Shown: positions 52,758 to 62,618, counted from the first letter of the stretch. The stretch: DNA of 64,000 nt from Hahellaceae bacterium (GCA_016716085.1 JADJWY010000026.1:186001-250000); one strand, 5' to 3'. The notes: a model not told the origin generated them from the letters alone. Made by a program: numbers and translations.

Positions 52758-53035
52758 GCGGAGACCTGCGACTGCTGTGCGAACTCTTCCGCGAGGGTCG
52801 CGACGGTGCGGAACATGCTACGGGATTTGGACATTGCGGCTTCTGAGGTCCAGTCGAATTCAAAGCCCCGTTCATCTGCGATATCTTCCAACGCCAGACA
52901 AACCTCGACCAGCTTCATGGAGTCGAGAGCGGACGCTCCGCCAATCAAGGGCATTTCATCCGTGGCGTTGACTTTCCCATTTAACGCAGACTCGACAAGT
53001 TCTCTCACGATCTTTAAGGCTTCGTCACGGTTCAT
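52754..53035 (-). CDS. Acyl carrier protein
   Basis: The 93-residue protein has the phosphopantetheine attachment site ALDSMKLVEVCLALE (Ser near residue 39) and typical helices. It is not the housekeeping acpP, since it lies at the head of the module and has a long C-terminal tail (SKSRSMFRTVATLAEE). AGGAATAAGA precedes the ATG at 53035. Confidence 0.87.
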   Translation of the reverse strand: MNRDEALKIVRELVESALNGKVNATDEMPLIGGASALDSMKLVEVCLALEDIADERGFEFDWTSEAAMSKSRSMFRTVATLAEEFAQQSQVSA

Positions 53036-53144
53036 TCTTATTCCTGTTTTCGGACGCACACATTCCATCCTTCTGATGGAGGCACCACAAGGACGATCCC
53101 CTTAAAAGGGTGTCACTCTTATTAAACCGGAGATTCAGGAATAA

Positions 53145-53177
53145 GCAAAGCCATTGACCAAATAATCAATGGCTTGC
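53145..53177 (-). terminator. Hairpin terminator after guaA
   Basis: GCAA-A-GCCATTGA and TCAATGGC-TTGC make an 8+4 base-pair stem with an 8-base loop. Read leftward it is followed by a T-rich stretch. It separates guaBA from the acyl-carrier operon. Confidence 0.6.
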
Positions 53178-53188
53178 TATAGAACAAC

Positions 53189-54766
53189 CTACTCCCACTC
53201 AATCGTGGCAGGCGGCTTGGAGGAAATGTCGTAGACGACGCGGGAGATACCCGAAATTTCATTTATGATACGATTGGAGACTTTCTCCAGGAACTCGTAC
53301 GGCAGGTGCGCCCAGCGTGCGGTCATGAAGTCGATGGTTTCGACGGCCCGCAACGCCACCACATATTCATAACGGCGCGCATCGCCAACCACGCCCACCG
53401 ACTTGACCGGCAGGAATACGGTAAACGCCTGTGACACCTTATGATAAAGATCTGCTTTGTAAAGTTCTTCAATGAAGATGGCATCTGCCTCTCGCAGCAG
53501 ATCGGCATACTCACGCTTGATCTCGCCCAGGATACGCACGCCCAAGCCCGGTCCAGGGAAGGGGTGGCGGTAGATCATGTCATAAGGCAGGCCCAATTCC
53601 AGACCAATCTTGCGCACTTCATCCTTGAACAGTTCACGCAGCGGCTCAACCAGTTTCAGCGCCATATCCTCCGGCAAGCCGCCGACATTATGGTGCGACT
53701 TGATCACATGCGCCTTACCGGTTTTTGCTGCAGCAGACTCGATGACATCGGGATAAATAGTCCCTTGTGCGAGCCACTTAACGCCCTCCAGCCGGGTGGA
53801 CTCTTCGTCAAACACCTCAATGAAGGTACGTCCGATAATCTTGCGCTTGCGCTCGGGATCGGCTTCGCCTTTCAGGGCATCCAGAAAGCGATCCTGCGCA
53901 TTGGCCCGAATCACACGAATACCCATGTTGCGGGCGAACATATCCATGACATGATCGCCTTCATGCAACCGGAGCAAACCGTTATCCACGAAGACACAGG
54001 TCAGCTTGTCGCCAATCGCCCGATTCAGCAAAGCCGCCGTGACGGATGAGTCCACCCCACCTGACAGGCCCAGCAGGACGGCTTCATCACCGACCAGCTC
54101 GCGAATCTTGACGATGGCATCTTCAATGATCGCTGCCGCCGTCCAACGCTTGTCACAGCCGCACAGATCACAGACGAAACGCTCCAGAATACGCTTGCCC
54201 TGCAAGGTGTGGGTCACTTCAGGATGGAATTGCACACCAAACCAGGGTTTGGAGATATGCTGCATGGCTGCAATCGGCGCACTCGCAGTACTCGCTGTCA
54301 CCACAAAATCCGGCGGCAATTGCACCACCTTGTCACCATGGCTCATCCAGACATCCAATAAGCCCTTGCCATCATCAGCCAGGTGATCACGCACATTCTG
54401 GAAGAGTCCGGCATTCTGCTCGACCCGCACCTGGGCATAGCCAAACTCGCGCTTGTCCGACGACGCAACTTTTCCGCCCTTTTGTTCTGCCATGGTCTGC
54501 ATGCCGTAGCAAATGCCGAGCACGGGAAGGCCCAGCTCAAACACGTAATCGGGGGCTCTGGGACTGTCGTGGGCCGTTACAGATTCCGGTCCACCGGCCA
54601 GGATGATACCTTTGGCACCGAAGCCTGACATATCGTCCCGCGCGGCATCCCAGGCCATGATTTCACAGTAGACCCCGATTTCCCGCACACGGCGTGCAAT
54701 CAATTGGGTGTACTGCGATCCGAAATCAAGAATCAGGATCTTGTCATCATGAATATTGGCAACCAT
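53189..54766 (-). CDS. guaA: GMP synthase
   Basis: GuaA makes GMP from XMP with glutamine. The 525 residues have the glutamine amidotransferase triad (Cys in GICYGMQ, His and Glu in HPEVTH) and the ATP-pyrophosphatase P-loop GLSGGVDSSV, then the dimerisation domain. It starts seven bases after guaB. Confidence 0.98.
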   Translation of the reverse strand: MVANIHDDKILILDFGSQYTQLIARRVREIGVYCEIMAWDAARDDMSGFGAKGIILAGGPESVTAHDSPRAPDYVFELGLPVLGICYGMQTMAEQKGGKVASSDKREFGYAQVRVEQNAGLFQNVRDHLADDGKGLLDVWMSHGDKVVQLPPDFVVTASTASAPIAAMQHISKPWFGVQFHPEVTHTLQGKRILERFVCDLCGCDKRWTAAAIIEDAIVKIRELVGDEAVLLGLSGGVDSSVTAALLNRAIGDKLTCVFVDNGLLRLHEGDHVMDMFARNMGIRVIRANAQDRFLDALKGEADPERKRKIIGRTFIEVFDEESTRLEGVKWLAQGTIYPDVIESAAAKTGKAHVIKSHHNVGGLPEDMALKLVEPLRELFKDEVRKIGLELGLPYDMIYRHPFPGPGLGVRILGEIKREYADLLREADAIFIEELYKADLYHKVSQAFTVFLPVKSVGVVGDARRYEYVVALRAVETIDFMTARWAHLPYEFLEKVSNRIINEISGISRVVYDISSKPPATIEWE

Positions 54767-54773
54767 GCGTACG

Positions 54774-56243
54774 TCAGCCTATCCGGTAATTGGGTGCTTC
54801 TTTCGTAATTGTCACATCGTGAACATGACTTTCTTTCATGCCCGCCGAGGTAATGCGTGTAAAGCGGGGCTTGGTGCGCATCTCTTCAATGGTTGCGCAG
54901 CCGGTATAGCCCATGGAGGAGCGCACTCCCCCCATCAACTGGTGCACCACGCCGGAGAGCGGCCCCTTGGATGCAACCCGGCCTTCGATACCTTCAGGCA
55001 CCAGCTTCTCAACGCCGGAAGCCACATCCTGAAAATAGCGGTCACTGGAACCTTGGGTCTGTGACATGGCGCCCAACGAGCCCATGCCACGATAAGACTT
55101 GTAGCTACGCCCCTGGAACAGTTCGACCTCACCGGGCGACTCATCCGTGCCGGCCAGCAGACTGCCTACCATGATGCAGGACGCACCCGCGGCGATCGCT
55201 TTGGCGATGTCACCGGAGAAGCGGATGCCGCCGTCGGCGATCACTGGAATGCCACGGTCAGCCAGCGCAGCTGCAACGTTGGCGACGGCTGAAATCTGGG
55301 GCACACCAATACCCGCAACGATACGGGTGGTACAGATAGAGCCCGGACCGATACCCACTTTCACACCATCAGCACCGGCTTCTGCCAGCGCGATGGCTGC
55401 TTCTGCTGTCGCGATATTGCCACCCACGACCTGCACTTCGGGGAAATGCTGTTTAATCCAGCGCACTTTGTCCAATACGCCTTTGGAGTGACCGTGGGCC
55501 GTATCAACGATAATGACATCGACACCCGCAGTGACCAGTGCAGCCACGCGCTCTTCAGTGCCTGCGCCCGTTCCAACCGCAGCGCCCACGCGCAGACGAC
55601 CCTGGTCGTCTTTGCAGGCATTCGGGTAATCCTGGGCCTTTTGAATATCTTTCAGTGTGACCAGCCCCTTGAGCTGGAACGCATCGTTGACCACCAGCAC
55701 TTTTTCGATGCGATGACGGTGCAACAGGTGTTTGACGGTCTCCATGTCCGCCCCTTCACGCACGGTGACCAGGCGCTCTTTGGGGGTCATCAACTCAGCG
55801 ACCTTTTTGTTCAGGTCGGTTTCAAAGCGAATGTCCCGGCCGGTAATAATGCCGACCAGCTCCTTGCCGTCCACGACCGGCAAACCGGAAATGTTGTTGG
55901 CGCGGGTGATGTCGCACACTTCACGCACCGTGGTGATCGGCGTCACCGTAATAGGATCCTTGACGACACCGCTTTCAAACTTCTTCACGCTACGGACTTC
56001 GGCAGCCTGCTTTTCGGCAGTCATGTTCTTGTGAATGATGCCAATACCGCCTTCCTGTGCGAGGGCAATGGCCAGACGGCCTTCCGTGACAGTATCCATG
56101 GCAGCAGAAACGAGGGGGATGTTAAGCGTGATGTCGCGAGTAATTCGGGTCCTGAGTTCAACGTCCTTGGGCAGGACTTCGGAATAACCGGGGATCAGGA
56201 GAACGTCGTCGAACGTGAGCGCTTCTTCAGCTATGCGCAGCAT
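54774..56243 (-). CDS. guaB: IMP dehydrogenase
   Basis: GuaB oxidises IMP to XMP. The 489 residues hold two CBS domains (about 95-205) inserted in the barrel, and the catalytic Cys in GPGSICTTR. It is the first gene of guaBA. Confidence 0.98.
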   Translation of the reverse strand: MLRIAEEALTFDDVLLIPGYSEVLPKDVELRTRITRDITLNIPLVSAAMDTVTEGRLAIALAQEGGIGIIHKNMTAEKQAAEVRSVKKFESGVVKDPITVTPITTVREVCDITRANNISGLPVVDGKELVGIITGRDIRFETDLNKKVAELMTPKERLVTVREGADMETVKHLLHRHRIEKVLVVNDAFQLKGLVTLKDIQKAQDYPNACKDDQGRLRVGAAVGTGAGTEERVAALVTAGVDVIIVDTAHGHSKGVLDKVRWIKQHFPEVQVVGGNIATAEAAIALAEAGADGVKVGIGPGSICTTRIVAGIGVPQISAVANVAAALADRGIPVIADGGIRFSGDIAKAIAAGASCIMVGSLLAGTDESPGEVELFQGRSYKSYRGMGSLGAMSQTQGSSDRYFQDVASGVEKLVPEGIEGRVASKGPLSGVVHQLMGGVRSSMGYTGCATIEEMRTKPRFTRITSAGMKESHVHDVTITKEAPNYRIG

Positions 56244-56283
56244 AATGACTCACCTTGAAAAGAGTGGCTAAGGTTAATCGACC

Positions 56284-56312
56284 ATTATAGTTTTTTCCCA
56301 ATTCGAGGTAAA
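56284..56312 (-). promoter_or_regulatory. guaBA promoter candidate
   Basis: A perfect -10 TATAAT at 56284-56289 (minus) has TTTACC at 56307-56312, 17 bases upstream. The predicted leader is about 35 bases. Confidence 0.65.
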
Positions 56313-56346
56313 CTCCAACGCGCTTTAAACTCGGATTACCTGAATT

Positions 56347-57705
56347 ATGTCAGAACGCCTCATTCGCCCCTTAACCGTCAGTGAGTTGAACCGCCAGGTC
56401 AGAGACCTGCTGGAAGCCAGCTTTGTGCAGGTGGTGGTGACAGGTGAAATCTCCAACTTCAGCTGTCCGTCCTCCGGCCACTGGTATTTCTCGCTGAAAG
56501 ACAGCAAGGCCCAGGTGCGTTGCGCCATGTTTCGCAATCGGACGCTGTTCATGCGCGATCGCCCCCGCAATGGTGAAGAAGTGACGATTCAGGCCAAAGT
56601 GAGCCTCTATGAAGGGCGCGGCGAGTTTCAGTTGATCGCCGAATCGATGGAGCGGGCTGGCGAAGGCGCACTGCGTCAAGCCTATGAAGCCTTGCGCCTG
56701 ACGCTGCAGAGCGAAGGCCTGTTTGACACCGCCCGAAAGCGCACACTGCCCACCTTTCCTAGGCGTATCGGTGTCATCACCTCACCCACGGGCGCGGCGG
56801 TTCGCGATATTCTCAGTGTATTGAAGCGTCGCTTCCCGGCGATCCCGGTCACACTGTTTCCCGTGCCTGTCCAGGGAGCCGAGGCTGCGCCGGCACTGGT
56901 CCGCACACTGCAGGCAGCACCTCGCCTGGGCGACCTGGATGTGCTTATCGTCGGTCGCGGCGGCGGCTCGCTGGAAGATCTTTGGGCTTTCAATGAGGAG
57001 TCCGTCGTGCGCGCCATTGCCGCCAGCCAAATTCCGGTAATCAGTGCGGTGGGCCATGAAACCGATTTCACCCTGGCGGATTTCGCTGCCGACGTCCGCG
57101 CCCCCACCCCCTCGGTGGCCGCCGAAAAAGCGACGCCGGACGCTCGAGAATGGCTGCATCGCCTGCGACTGATTGAGCGGCGACTGCAGCAACCACTTTC
57201 ACGCCAACTTCAACAGCTGCAGTTCCGCATCGACGACCTTGAATTGCGCCTGAAACGCGCGATGGAGCGTCACCTCAGCAAGAATGCCCGCGAGGTTCAA
57301 CAACTCTGTTCGCGCCTCAAACATCCCCGGATGCGACTGGAGGAGTACCGGCAGCGCTGCAAACAGCTGGAACAACAACTGATCGCGGTGCTGCGGCGCG
57401 ACCTCAAACAGCGCAATCTTCAGCAAACACAGGTTGAGCAAAGACTCGCCAGACAAGGCCAGATACTCACCAACGCCCCTCAAATAAAGCTGACCCATCT
57501 GATGGCTCGTCTGGATACGGTCAACCCCCTGGCGACGCTGGCGCGCGGCTATAGCATCACGCTAAACGCCAAGGGGCAGGTCATCACACGGTCTGAACAG
57601 GTTACGCCAGGAGACATTCTTGAAACCCGACTAGCGCAGGGGCAGCTGTTTTCCCGCGTGGAACGGACTGAAAGCTCAGCTTCGCAGGGCCAGGGCGATC
57701 AGTAG
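56347..57705 (+). CDS. xseA: Exodeoxyribonuclease VII large subunit
   Basis: The 452 residues have the N-terminal OB fold (LTVSELNRQVRDLLEASF), the catalytic core (GVITSPTGAAVRDIL, VIVGRGGGSLEDLW, SAVGHETDFTLAD) and the long coiled-coil region. It is divergent from guaB, a common arrangement. Confidence 0.97.
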   Translation: MSERLIRPLTVSELNRQVRDLLEASFVQVVVTGEISNFSCPSSGHWYFSLKDSKAQVRCAMFRNRTLFMRDRPRNGEEVTIQAKVSLYEGRGEFQLIAESMERAGEGALRQAYEALRLTLQSEGLFDTARKRTLPTFPRRIGVITSPTGAAVRDILSVLKRRFPAIPVTLFPVPVQGAEAAPALVRTLQAAPRLGDLDVLIVGRGGGSLEDLWAFNEESVVRAIAASQIPVISAVGHETDFTLADFAADVRAPTPSVAAEKATPDAREWLHRLRLIERRLQQPLSRQLQQLQFRIDDLELRLKRAMERHLSKNAREVQQLCSRLKHPRMRLEEYRQRCKQLEQQLIAVLRRDLKQRNLQQTQVEQRLARQGQILTNAPQIKLTHLMARLDTVNPLATLARGYSITLNAKGQVITRSEQVTPGDILETRLAQGQLFSRVERTESSASQGQGDQ

Positions 57706-57815
57706 CCAGACCGGCAGACCGGCATGCAAAACCCGATTTCAGCTTAATTTGACGTCACTTGCAAGCCTGCACCGGGTGGGGTTCAATACAGAAAATCATC
57801 GTAGATGGACGAACC

Positions 57816-59369
57816 ATGTTTTTACATTTTAAGCGCAGCGTCAGCACCTTTCTCGTCATCTTATTAACCGCCTGCAGTGTCAACCCGGTTACGGGTGAAC
57901 GCGAACTGGTGATTATCAGCGAGCAACAGGAATACGCGATCGGGCAGGAACAGTATAAGCCGGCCCAGCAAAGCCAGGGAGGACTCTACGTTCTTGACCC
58001 TGAACTGACGATTTATATGCGACAGGTGGGTGCCAAACTGGCAAAAGTCAGTGACCGACCAGACCTGCCCTATGAATTTGTGATTCTCAATAATTCGGTT
58101 CCCAACGCCTGGGCCCTGCCCTCCGGTAAAATTGCCGTTAACCGGGGTTTACTGCTCGAGCTGGAAGACGAAGCGCAACTCGCAGCGGTGGTTGGGCATG
58201 AGATCGTTCACGCGGCGGCGCGGCACAGCGCCAAACGCATGCAAACCGGGATGCTTGCCTCAGCGGGCATGGCGGGTCTGGGTATTTTCATGAAGGATGC
58301 GAATTATCAGGAAGTCCTGCTGGGCGGGGCGGCGCTGGCAGCCAACCTGACGATGTCAAAGTACGGGCGCGACCACGAGCTCGAGTCAGATCTCTTCGGC
58401 ATGCAGTATATGTCCCGCGCCGGCTACGACCCTCAGGCGGCCGTAGAACTTCAACAAACCTTCGTCCGTCTGTCGGAAGGACGCTCTTCTGGATGGCTCG
58501 AAGGCTTGTTCGCCTCCCACCCCCCCTCACAGGAACGGGTGGACGAAAACCGTAAAACGGCGGCTGGGCTAACCGGCAGCTACCGTGGTAAAGAGGCCTA
58601 TCAAAAAGCGACTAAACGGATCTTCCGTACACGCGAAGCCTACGCCTGGCACGATCAGGGCCGGGCCGCACTGGCTAAAAAAGATGCCCGCAAGGCGGTC
58701 GAACTGGCCGACAAAGCGATTAAGGTCGAGCCAGAAGAAGGCCTTTTTTATGCGTTACGAGGCGAGGCCCGCCAGGAACTGGGCCAAAAAGCCGAAGCAC
58801 TCAAAGACTTTGATAAAGCGGTTGCGCTGAATCCAGAATACTTTGCCAATTATCTGAATCGGGGACTGGCCCAACAGGCCGCGGGCAATGTCAGGGCGGC
58901 CGAATCGGATCTCAAAAAATCGACCTCACTGCTACCCACCTCCTATGGCTACATGGCCCTGGGCAGTCTCGCAGAGTCGCGCAATGACAAAACCGCGGCG
59001 ATTGGCTATTACCAAACAGCGTCTACCGCCGCCGGTCAAACTGGGCTGACCGCCCGACAGAAGCTCGCACGACTGGACCTGCCCAACCACCCGGAAAAAT
59101 ATCTGAAACCTGGCCTGGCGCAGGATCGGACGCAGAAGGTGTATGTCACCCTTGAAAATGGAAGCCCCTTCGATCTTCAACGCGCAACCGTTGAAGTCTA
59201 TGCCATGGATGCCGGGGGAAGAGCACTTGAAAAAGAAACGATCCGAATCGGAAGCGCGAAGGCCGGTCAGTCTGCACAGGCGGTGGCCAGCCCTTTGGCC
59301 ACATCAATGGCGAACCGCAAGGACCGCAAACTGGGCTGGAAACTGCTCGACTATCGCCTAGCGCAGTGA
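57816..59369 (+). CDS. Lipoprotein M48 metalloprotease with TPRs
   Basis: The 517-residue exported lipoprotein has lipobox LTAC (Cys20), the zinc motif HEIVH near residue 128, the third ligand in DHELESDLFG, and TPR repeats from about 270 (YAWHDQGRAALAKKDARKAV). A C-terminal region follows the TPRs. It is a second M48-TPR protein besides bepA; probably periplasmic quality control. The ATG at 57816 starts the signal peptide, so upstream in-frame codons are dropped. Confidence 0.85.
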   Translation: MFLHFKRSVSTFLVILLTACSVNPVTGERELVIISEQQEYAIGQEQYKPAQQSQGGLYVLDPELTIYMRQVGAKLAKVSDRPDLPYEFVILNNSVPNAWALPSGKIAVNRGLLLELEDEAQLAAVVGHEIVHAAARHSAKRMQTGMLASAGMAGLGIFMKDANYQEVLLGGAALAANLTMSKYGRDHELESDLFGMQYMSRAGYDPQAAVELQQTFVRLSEGRSSGWLEGLFASHPPSQERVDENRKTAAGLTGSYRGKEAYQKATKRIFRTREAYAWHDQGRAALAKKDARKAVELADKAIKVEPEEGLFYALRGEARQELGQKAEALKDFDKAVALNPEYFANYLNRGLAQQAAGNVRAAESDLKKSTSLLPTSYGYMALGSLAESRNDKTAAIGYYQTASTAAGQTGLTARQKLARLDLPNHPEKYLKPGLAQDRTQKVYVTLENGSPFDLQRATVEVYAMDAGGRALEKETIRIGSAKAGQSAQAVASPLATSMANRKDRKLGWKLLDYRLAQ

Positions 59370-60257
59370 GCCAAGCCAACGTTTAACCACCTGCGCCGTG
59401 TCGTCAGGGTGTTCCAGCATAAAAAAGTGGGAACCCCCGACGGCCTCGGCTGTGATCTGCTGGCCTGCCCGGGCCGCTTTCCGTGCCGATTTGGGCACAA
59501 AGGGGTAGCTTTCCCTGCCATACACAATGTGCATGTTGACCGAAAGCCGCCGCACGGATGCCCACAACTGCCGGGGGTAGCTCCCAAAGATTTCGGCCTC
59601 GCGCTGAGGCGGGCACTTGAGCGTCAGACCGCCGTGCGTATGCGCAAGCGCGTCATCAATGTAGGCAGACAGCGCCTCGTCCGACCAGCTACCGAACATC
59701 CCGCGCCCATGGAAATACGTCCAGGCTGCACGCCGATCCGGCCAGTGGGCTCGCCGCTTGCGGGCACGCTGTGCCATGGCATTGCGCTGCCAGAGACCCA
59801 CCGGGCTCAAGATGCGCATACTGGCAAGCATCGCGGGGGTAAACAGAACCGGATCGAGTATCACGGCCGCTGGCACGAATTCCGGGTGTCTGGCAGCGAT
59901 CAACAGGCTCATCACCCCACCAAAACTGTGCCCAACCAAATAGCAAGGACGCCCGTCGTAATGCGGCAACTGAGAGCGTAACGCCAGGTATGCCATCTCC
60001 GCATTCTCATTCCACCCCAGAAAATGTTCGCCCGCATCACTGTCCCCATGACCGGGCACATCAACCCAGAGCCAGTCGACCTGATCCAGACACCGCGCCA
60101 TCAGGGGCCAGTACACCCCTCCGCAAAAACCGTTACCATGAATGAACATCAGGACAGGACGATCACCGCCCTGCGCCGTCCGCTGGCCTCGTAAGGTCAG
60201 CCCCTGAGGGGTGCGAAAGGACCAGGCGATTCGTTTACCCGAATCAAGTGTGTTCAA
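59358..60257 (-). CDS. Alpha/beta hydrolase
   Basis: The 299-residue hydrolase has the nucleophile elbow GHSFGG (Ser), an oxyanion region HGNGFCGG, and a late acid/His in GGSHFFMLEHP. Substrate unknown. TTG at 60257 is supported by AAGGAG seven bases upstream. The start overlaps the glycosyltransferase stop, so the two are coupled. Confidence 0.85.
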   Translation of the reverse strand: MNTLDSGKRIAWSFRTPQGLTLRGQRTAQGGDRPVLMFIHGNGFCGGVYWPLMARCLDQVDWLWVDVPGHGDSDAGEHFLGWNENAEMAYLALRSQLPHYDGRPCYLVGHSFGGVMSLLIAARHPEFVPAAVILDPVLFTPAMLASMRILSPVGLWQRNAMAQRARKRRAHWPDRRAAWTYFHGRGMFGSWSDEALSAYIDDALAHTHGGLTLKCPPQREAEIFGSYPRQLWASVRRLSVNMHIVYGRESYPFVPKSARKAARAGQQITAEAVGGSHFFMLEHPDDTAQVVKRWLGSLR

Positions 60258-61434
60258 GCGTGTCTCCTTTTGCTCGCCACCAATGCACCCACTGCAGGGT
60301 TTTCAGTGCATCAAATTGTTCATGAAATTGCGCGGTACGCCGCGCTGATAAAGCCGTCTTTTGCCATTGCCCCATCGCTTGTTCTACACGAAAGAAACCC
60401 AGTGACTCGTCGACCCACGCTTCAGGCAGGCCACTCGCGACCAAATTCGCGCGGCAGAGCTTCAGCCCTTGCTCAGCGGATGCACCCGGCTCAGCTGATG
60501 CAGCCTGGACGCTGGACAACAGCACTCCCAAGCTATCAAAAAGGGCTCGCGGATAGCCGAGAAGACGGGGTGTGCGCCCCTGCGTTTCCAGCGCTTCCGC
60601 CAGTACTTGTCCAGTGCCGAAGGGAACCCGGCGACTGACTCGCCCACTGAGCTTTACTGGGGCGCCACCCAACGGATGAACCAGCCCCAGTTTGGCGGCC
60701 TTATTCAGTAAATAAAAGTCCTCACCTGCGGCCCTGCGCGGCATCCCACGAACCCTTACATACGTCAGCACAGGACAGGCGATCAAACTCCCTATGGCGA
60801 CAAAGGCATAAGGGGAGCCAGCCAACCGGAGGCCCTGCTCGTAGTCCCGAATCCGTTTTTCGTACGCGCGCAGCGCCTGCTGCTGAAGAGGCCCACCTTC
60901 CGGCATATGCTCAAAGGGATACACACAGGCTGATACGCCGGAGGCTGCGTCGTTAACCCGCTGAAAATAGTCGGCAGGCAGGCGAGCATCCGCATCTGTC
61001 ATAAAAATCCACGGGGAGCGGATGATTCCCAGTCGCCACCACTGCACGACCCGGTCGGCACCAATCTTCCGAGCCAGACCAACCCCCTCCCTGACTGGCA
61101 AATTTGGACAGTTCAACAACAGAATTGAGCGTCCATTGAGCCGGAATAAGGTCGCAGCGTCTGACAAGCGAGCGCCCTGCCCTGCCCGCAGAGCCAGGGT
61201 CGAGACCAGTACCTGATTGGCTTGTTGAACGGACGTCGACGCGCCTTCAGGGTGGTTGAGCACCCAGACTTCCAGTACGGCATCCGTGTGTATCGCTTCC
61301 GTTACCCGACAAACGTCATCAAAGATTTCGTCACACACCGGAATGACCAGCGCAACAGACCAGCAACCCTCCGGCACCGCCGCAGGCCACCGCTCATTTT
61401 CACTGTAGCTTTCCAGATATTTGTCGATGATCAA
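60244..61434 (-). CDS. Glycosyltransferase family 2-like protein
   Basis: The 396-residue protein has a GT-A fold start (WSVALVIPVCDE), the DxD-type WIFMTDADARLP and a GEDFYLLNKAAKLG acceptor motif. No membrane helices are clear. Sugar and acceptor are unknown. The TTG start at 61434 has no clear ribosome site and is uncertain. Confidence 0.72.
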   Translation of the reverse strand: MIIDKYLESYSENERWPAAVPEGCWSVALVIPVCDEIFDDVCRVTEAIHTDAVLEVWVLNHPEGASTSVQQANQVLVSTLALRAGQGARLSDAATLFRLNGRSILLLNCPNLPVREGVGLARKIGADRVVQWWRLGIIRSPWIFMTDADARLPADYFQRVNDAASGVSACVYPFEHMPEGGPLQQQALRAYEKRIRDYEQGLRLAGSPYAFVAIGSLIACPVLTYVRVRGMPRRAAGEDFYLLNKAAKLGLVHPLGGAPVKLSGRVSRRVPFGTGQVLAEALETQGRTPRLLGYPRALFDSLGVLLSSVQAASAEPGASAEQGLKLCRANLVASGLPEAWVDESLGFFRVEQAMGQWQKTALSARRTAQFHEQFDALKTLQWVHWWRAKGDTLEHT

Positions 61435-61532
61435 ATTAGTGGCAGTTGCGAAAGAGGCATAAAAATTAAACTCAGTCTAATCTTATCCCATTACCGTCCC
61501 GGACAGGGACCCTTTTGAAGCATGGATTTGAC

Positions 61533-62387
61533 ATGTTTTCGTTCGTTGCCTTCATTAAGCTCGCCCAACCAAACCGCTGGGCACTGAAGACCGCGCGTCA
61601 ATGGTTGGTTGCGCTCACTCTCGCGGGAACGACTGCGGCAACCGCCAGCGAAGGCCCCGTGAGAATCTGCGAAGATGCGGGGGGATGGCCGCCATTCGTC
61701 TACGCTGACGCGGAAGGGCAAGCGAAAGGGCTGTCAATTGACATCGCCCGAATTCTATTTGCCCGGATGGGACGGGACTTCAGCGTAACCCTGCTCCCCT
61801 GGAAGCGCTGCCTGTCCGAAGTCGAAAAGGGGCTCAATTACGACCTGATTCTGAATGCATCCTACAACGAAGATCGAGCCCAACGGTATCTTTATACAGA
61901 GGCGTACTACACGATTACCCCCCACTTTTTTTACGATGCCAAGCGTTTTCCTGCGGGGATTCAGATTCTGGCACCCGTAGACCTCAAAAAGTATCAGGTT
62001 GGCGGAATTCTGGGTTACAACTATAGCTACTATGGGCTGGAAGAAGGCGACATTTTCACCAGTGGCATATATAACCTGGAAGCCCTGATCGGTCGCCTGA
62101 AGGCAGGACAGTTCGATCTTTTCGTCGAAAGCTACGAAGTGGTGATGGGGCATTACCTGACAACCAATCACCTCTCGCGTCAGACTGAGTTGGCAACCGC
62201 CAAAATCCCTGAATTACCGCCGACACCGTTCTACATGATTCTGAGCAAAACAGCACCAGGAACGGAACTGCGCGACCAAATCAATACCATTTTGGAGGCC
62301 ATGAAAGCCGACGGCACGCTCAATCAGGTCATTGAAGCCGGGCTCAAAGGCGAGTCGTCACCCACACCCTCCACACTGGAACCTTAG
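61533..62387 (+). CDS. Periplasmic solute-binding protein (SBP_bac_3 family)
   Basis: The 284-residue protein has a signal peptide (ending ATAS) and a binding fold: ICEDAGGWPPFVYADAEGQ, then DIARILFARMGRDFSV. No ABC permease or ATPase is adjacent, so it may be an orphan sensor or transporter part. ATG at 61533 is preferred; a TTG at 61515 is possible. Confidence 0.8.
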   Translation: MFSFVAFIKLAQPNRWALKTARQWLVALTLAGTTAATASEGPVRICEDAGGWPPFVYADAEGQAKGLSIDIARILFARMGRDFSVTLLPWKRCLSEVEKGLNYDLILNASYNEDRAQRYLYTEAYYTITPHFFYDAKRFPAGIQILAPVDLKKYQVGGILGYNYSYYGLEEGDIFTSGIYNLEALIGRLKAGQFDLFVESYEVVMGHYLTTNHLSRQTELATAKIPELPPTPFYMILSKTAPGTELRDQINTILEAMKADGTLNQVIEAGLKGESSPTPSTLEP

Positions 62388-62412
62388 ACTTAATTTTATT
62401 AACAAAAAAAGA

Positions 62413-62441
62413 TTGACGCTCCGGGGTCAAATCATTAATAT
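62413..62441 (+). promoter_or_regulatory. tRNA-Asn/tRNA-Pro promoter
   Basis: TTGACG (62413-62418) and TAATAT (62436-62441) are exactly 17 bases apart, with a GC-rich discriminator GCGGCCTCG after. This is the best sigma-70 promoter in the window and fits growth-rate-controlled stable RNA. Confidence 0.85.
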
Positions 62442-62455
62442 GCGGCCTCGTTCGT

Positions 62456-62531
62456 TCCCTGATAGCTCAGTCGGTAGAGCAAATGACTGTTAATCATTGG
62501 GTCGCTGGTTCGAGTCCAGCTCGGGGAGCCA
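62456..62531 (+). tRNA. tRNA-Asn (anticodon GTT)
   Basis: A 76-base cloverleaf with encoded CCA: acceptor TCCCTGA with TCGGGGA, anticodon loop CTGTTAA, T arm GTTCGAGTC. It is followed four bases later by tRNA-Pro. Confidence 0.97.
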
Positions 62532-62535
62532 ATTT

Positions 62536-62612
62536 CGGGGTATAGCGCAGTCTGGTAGCGCGTCTGCTTTGGGAGCAGAATGTCGGAGGTTCGAATCCTT
62601 CTACCCCGACCA
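62536..62612 (+). tRNA. tRNA-Pro (anticodon TGG)
   Basis: A 77-base cloverleaf with encoded CCA: acceptor CGGGGTA with TACCCCG, anticodon stem TCTGC-TTTGGGA-GCAGA, T arm GTTCGAATC. It reads CCN proline codons through UGG. Confidence 0.97.
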
Positions 62613-62618
62613 CTTTTT

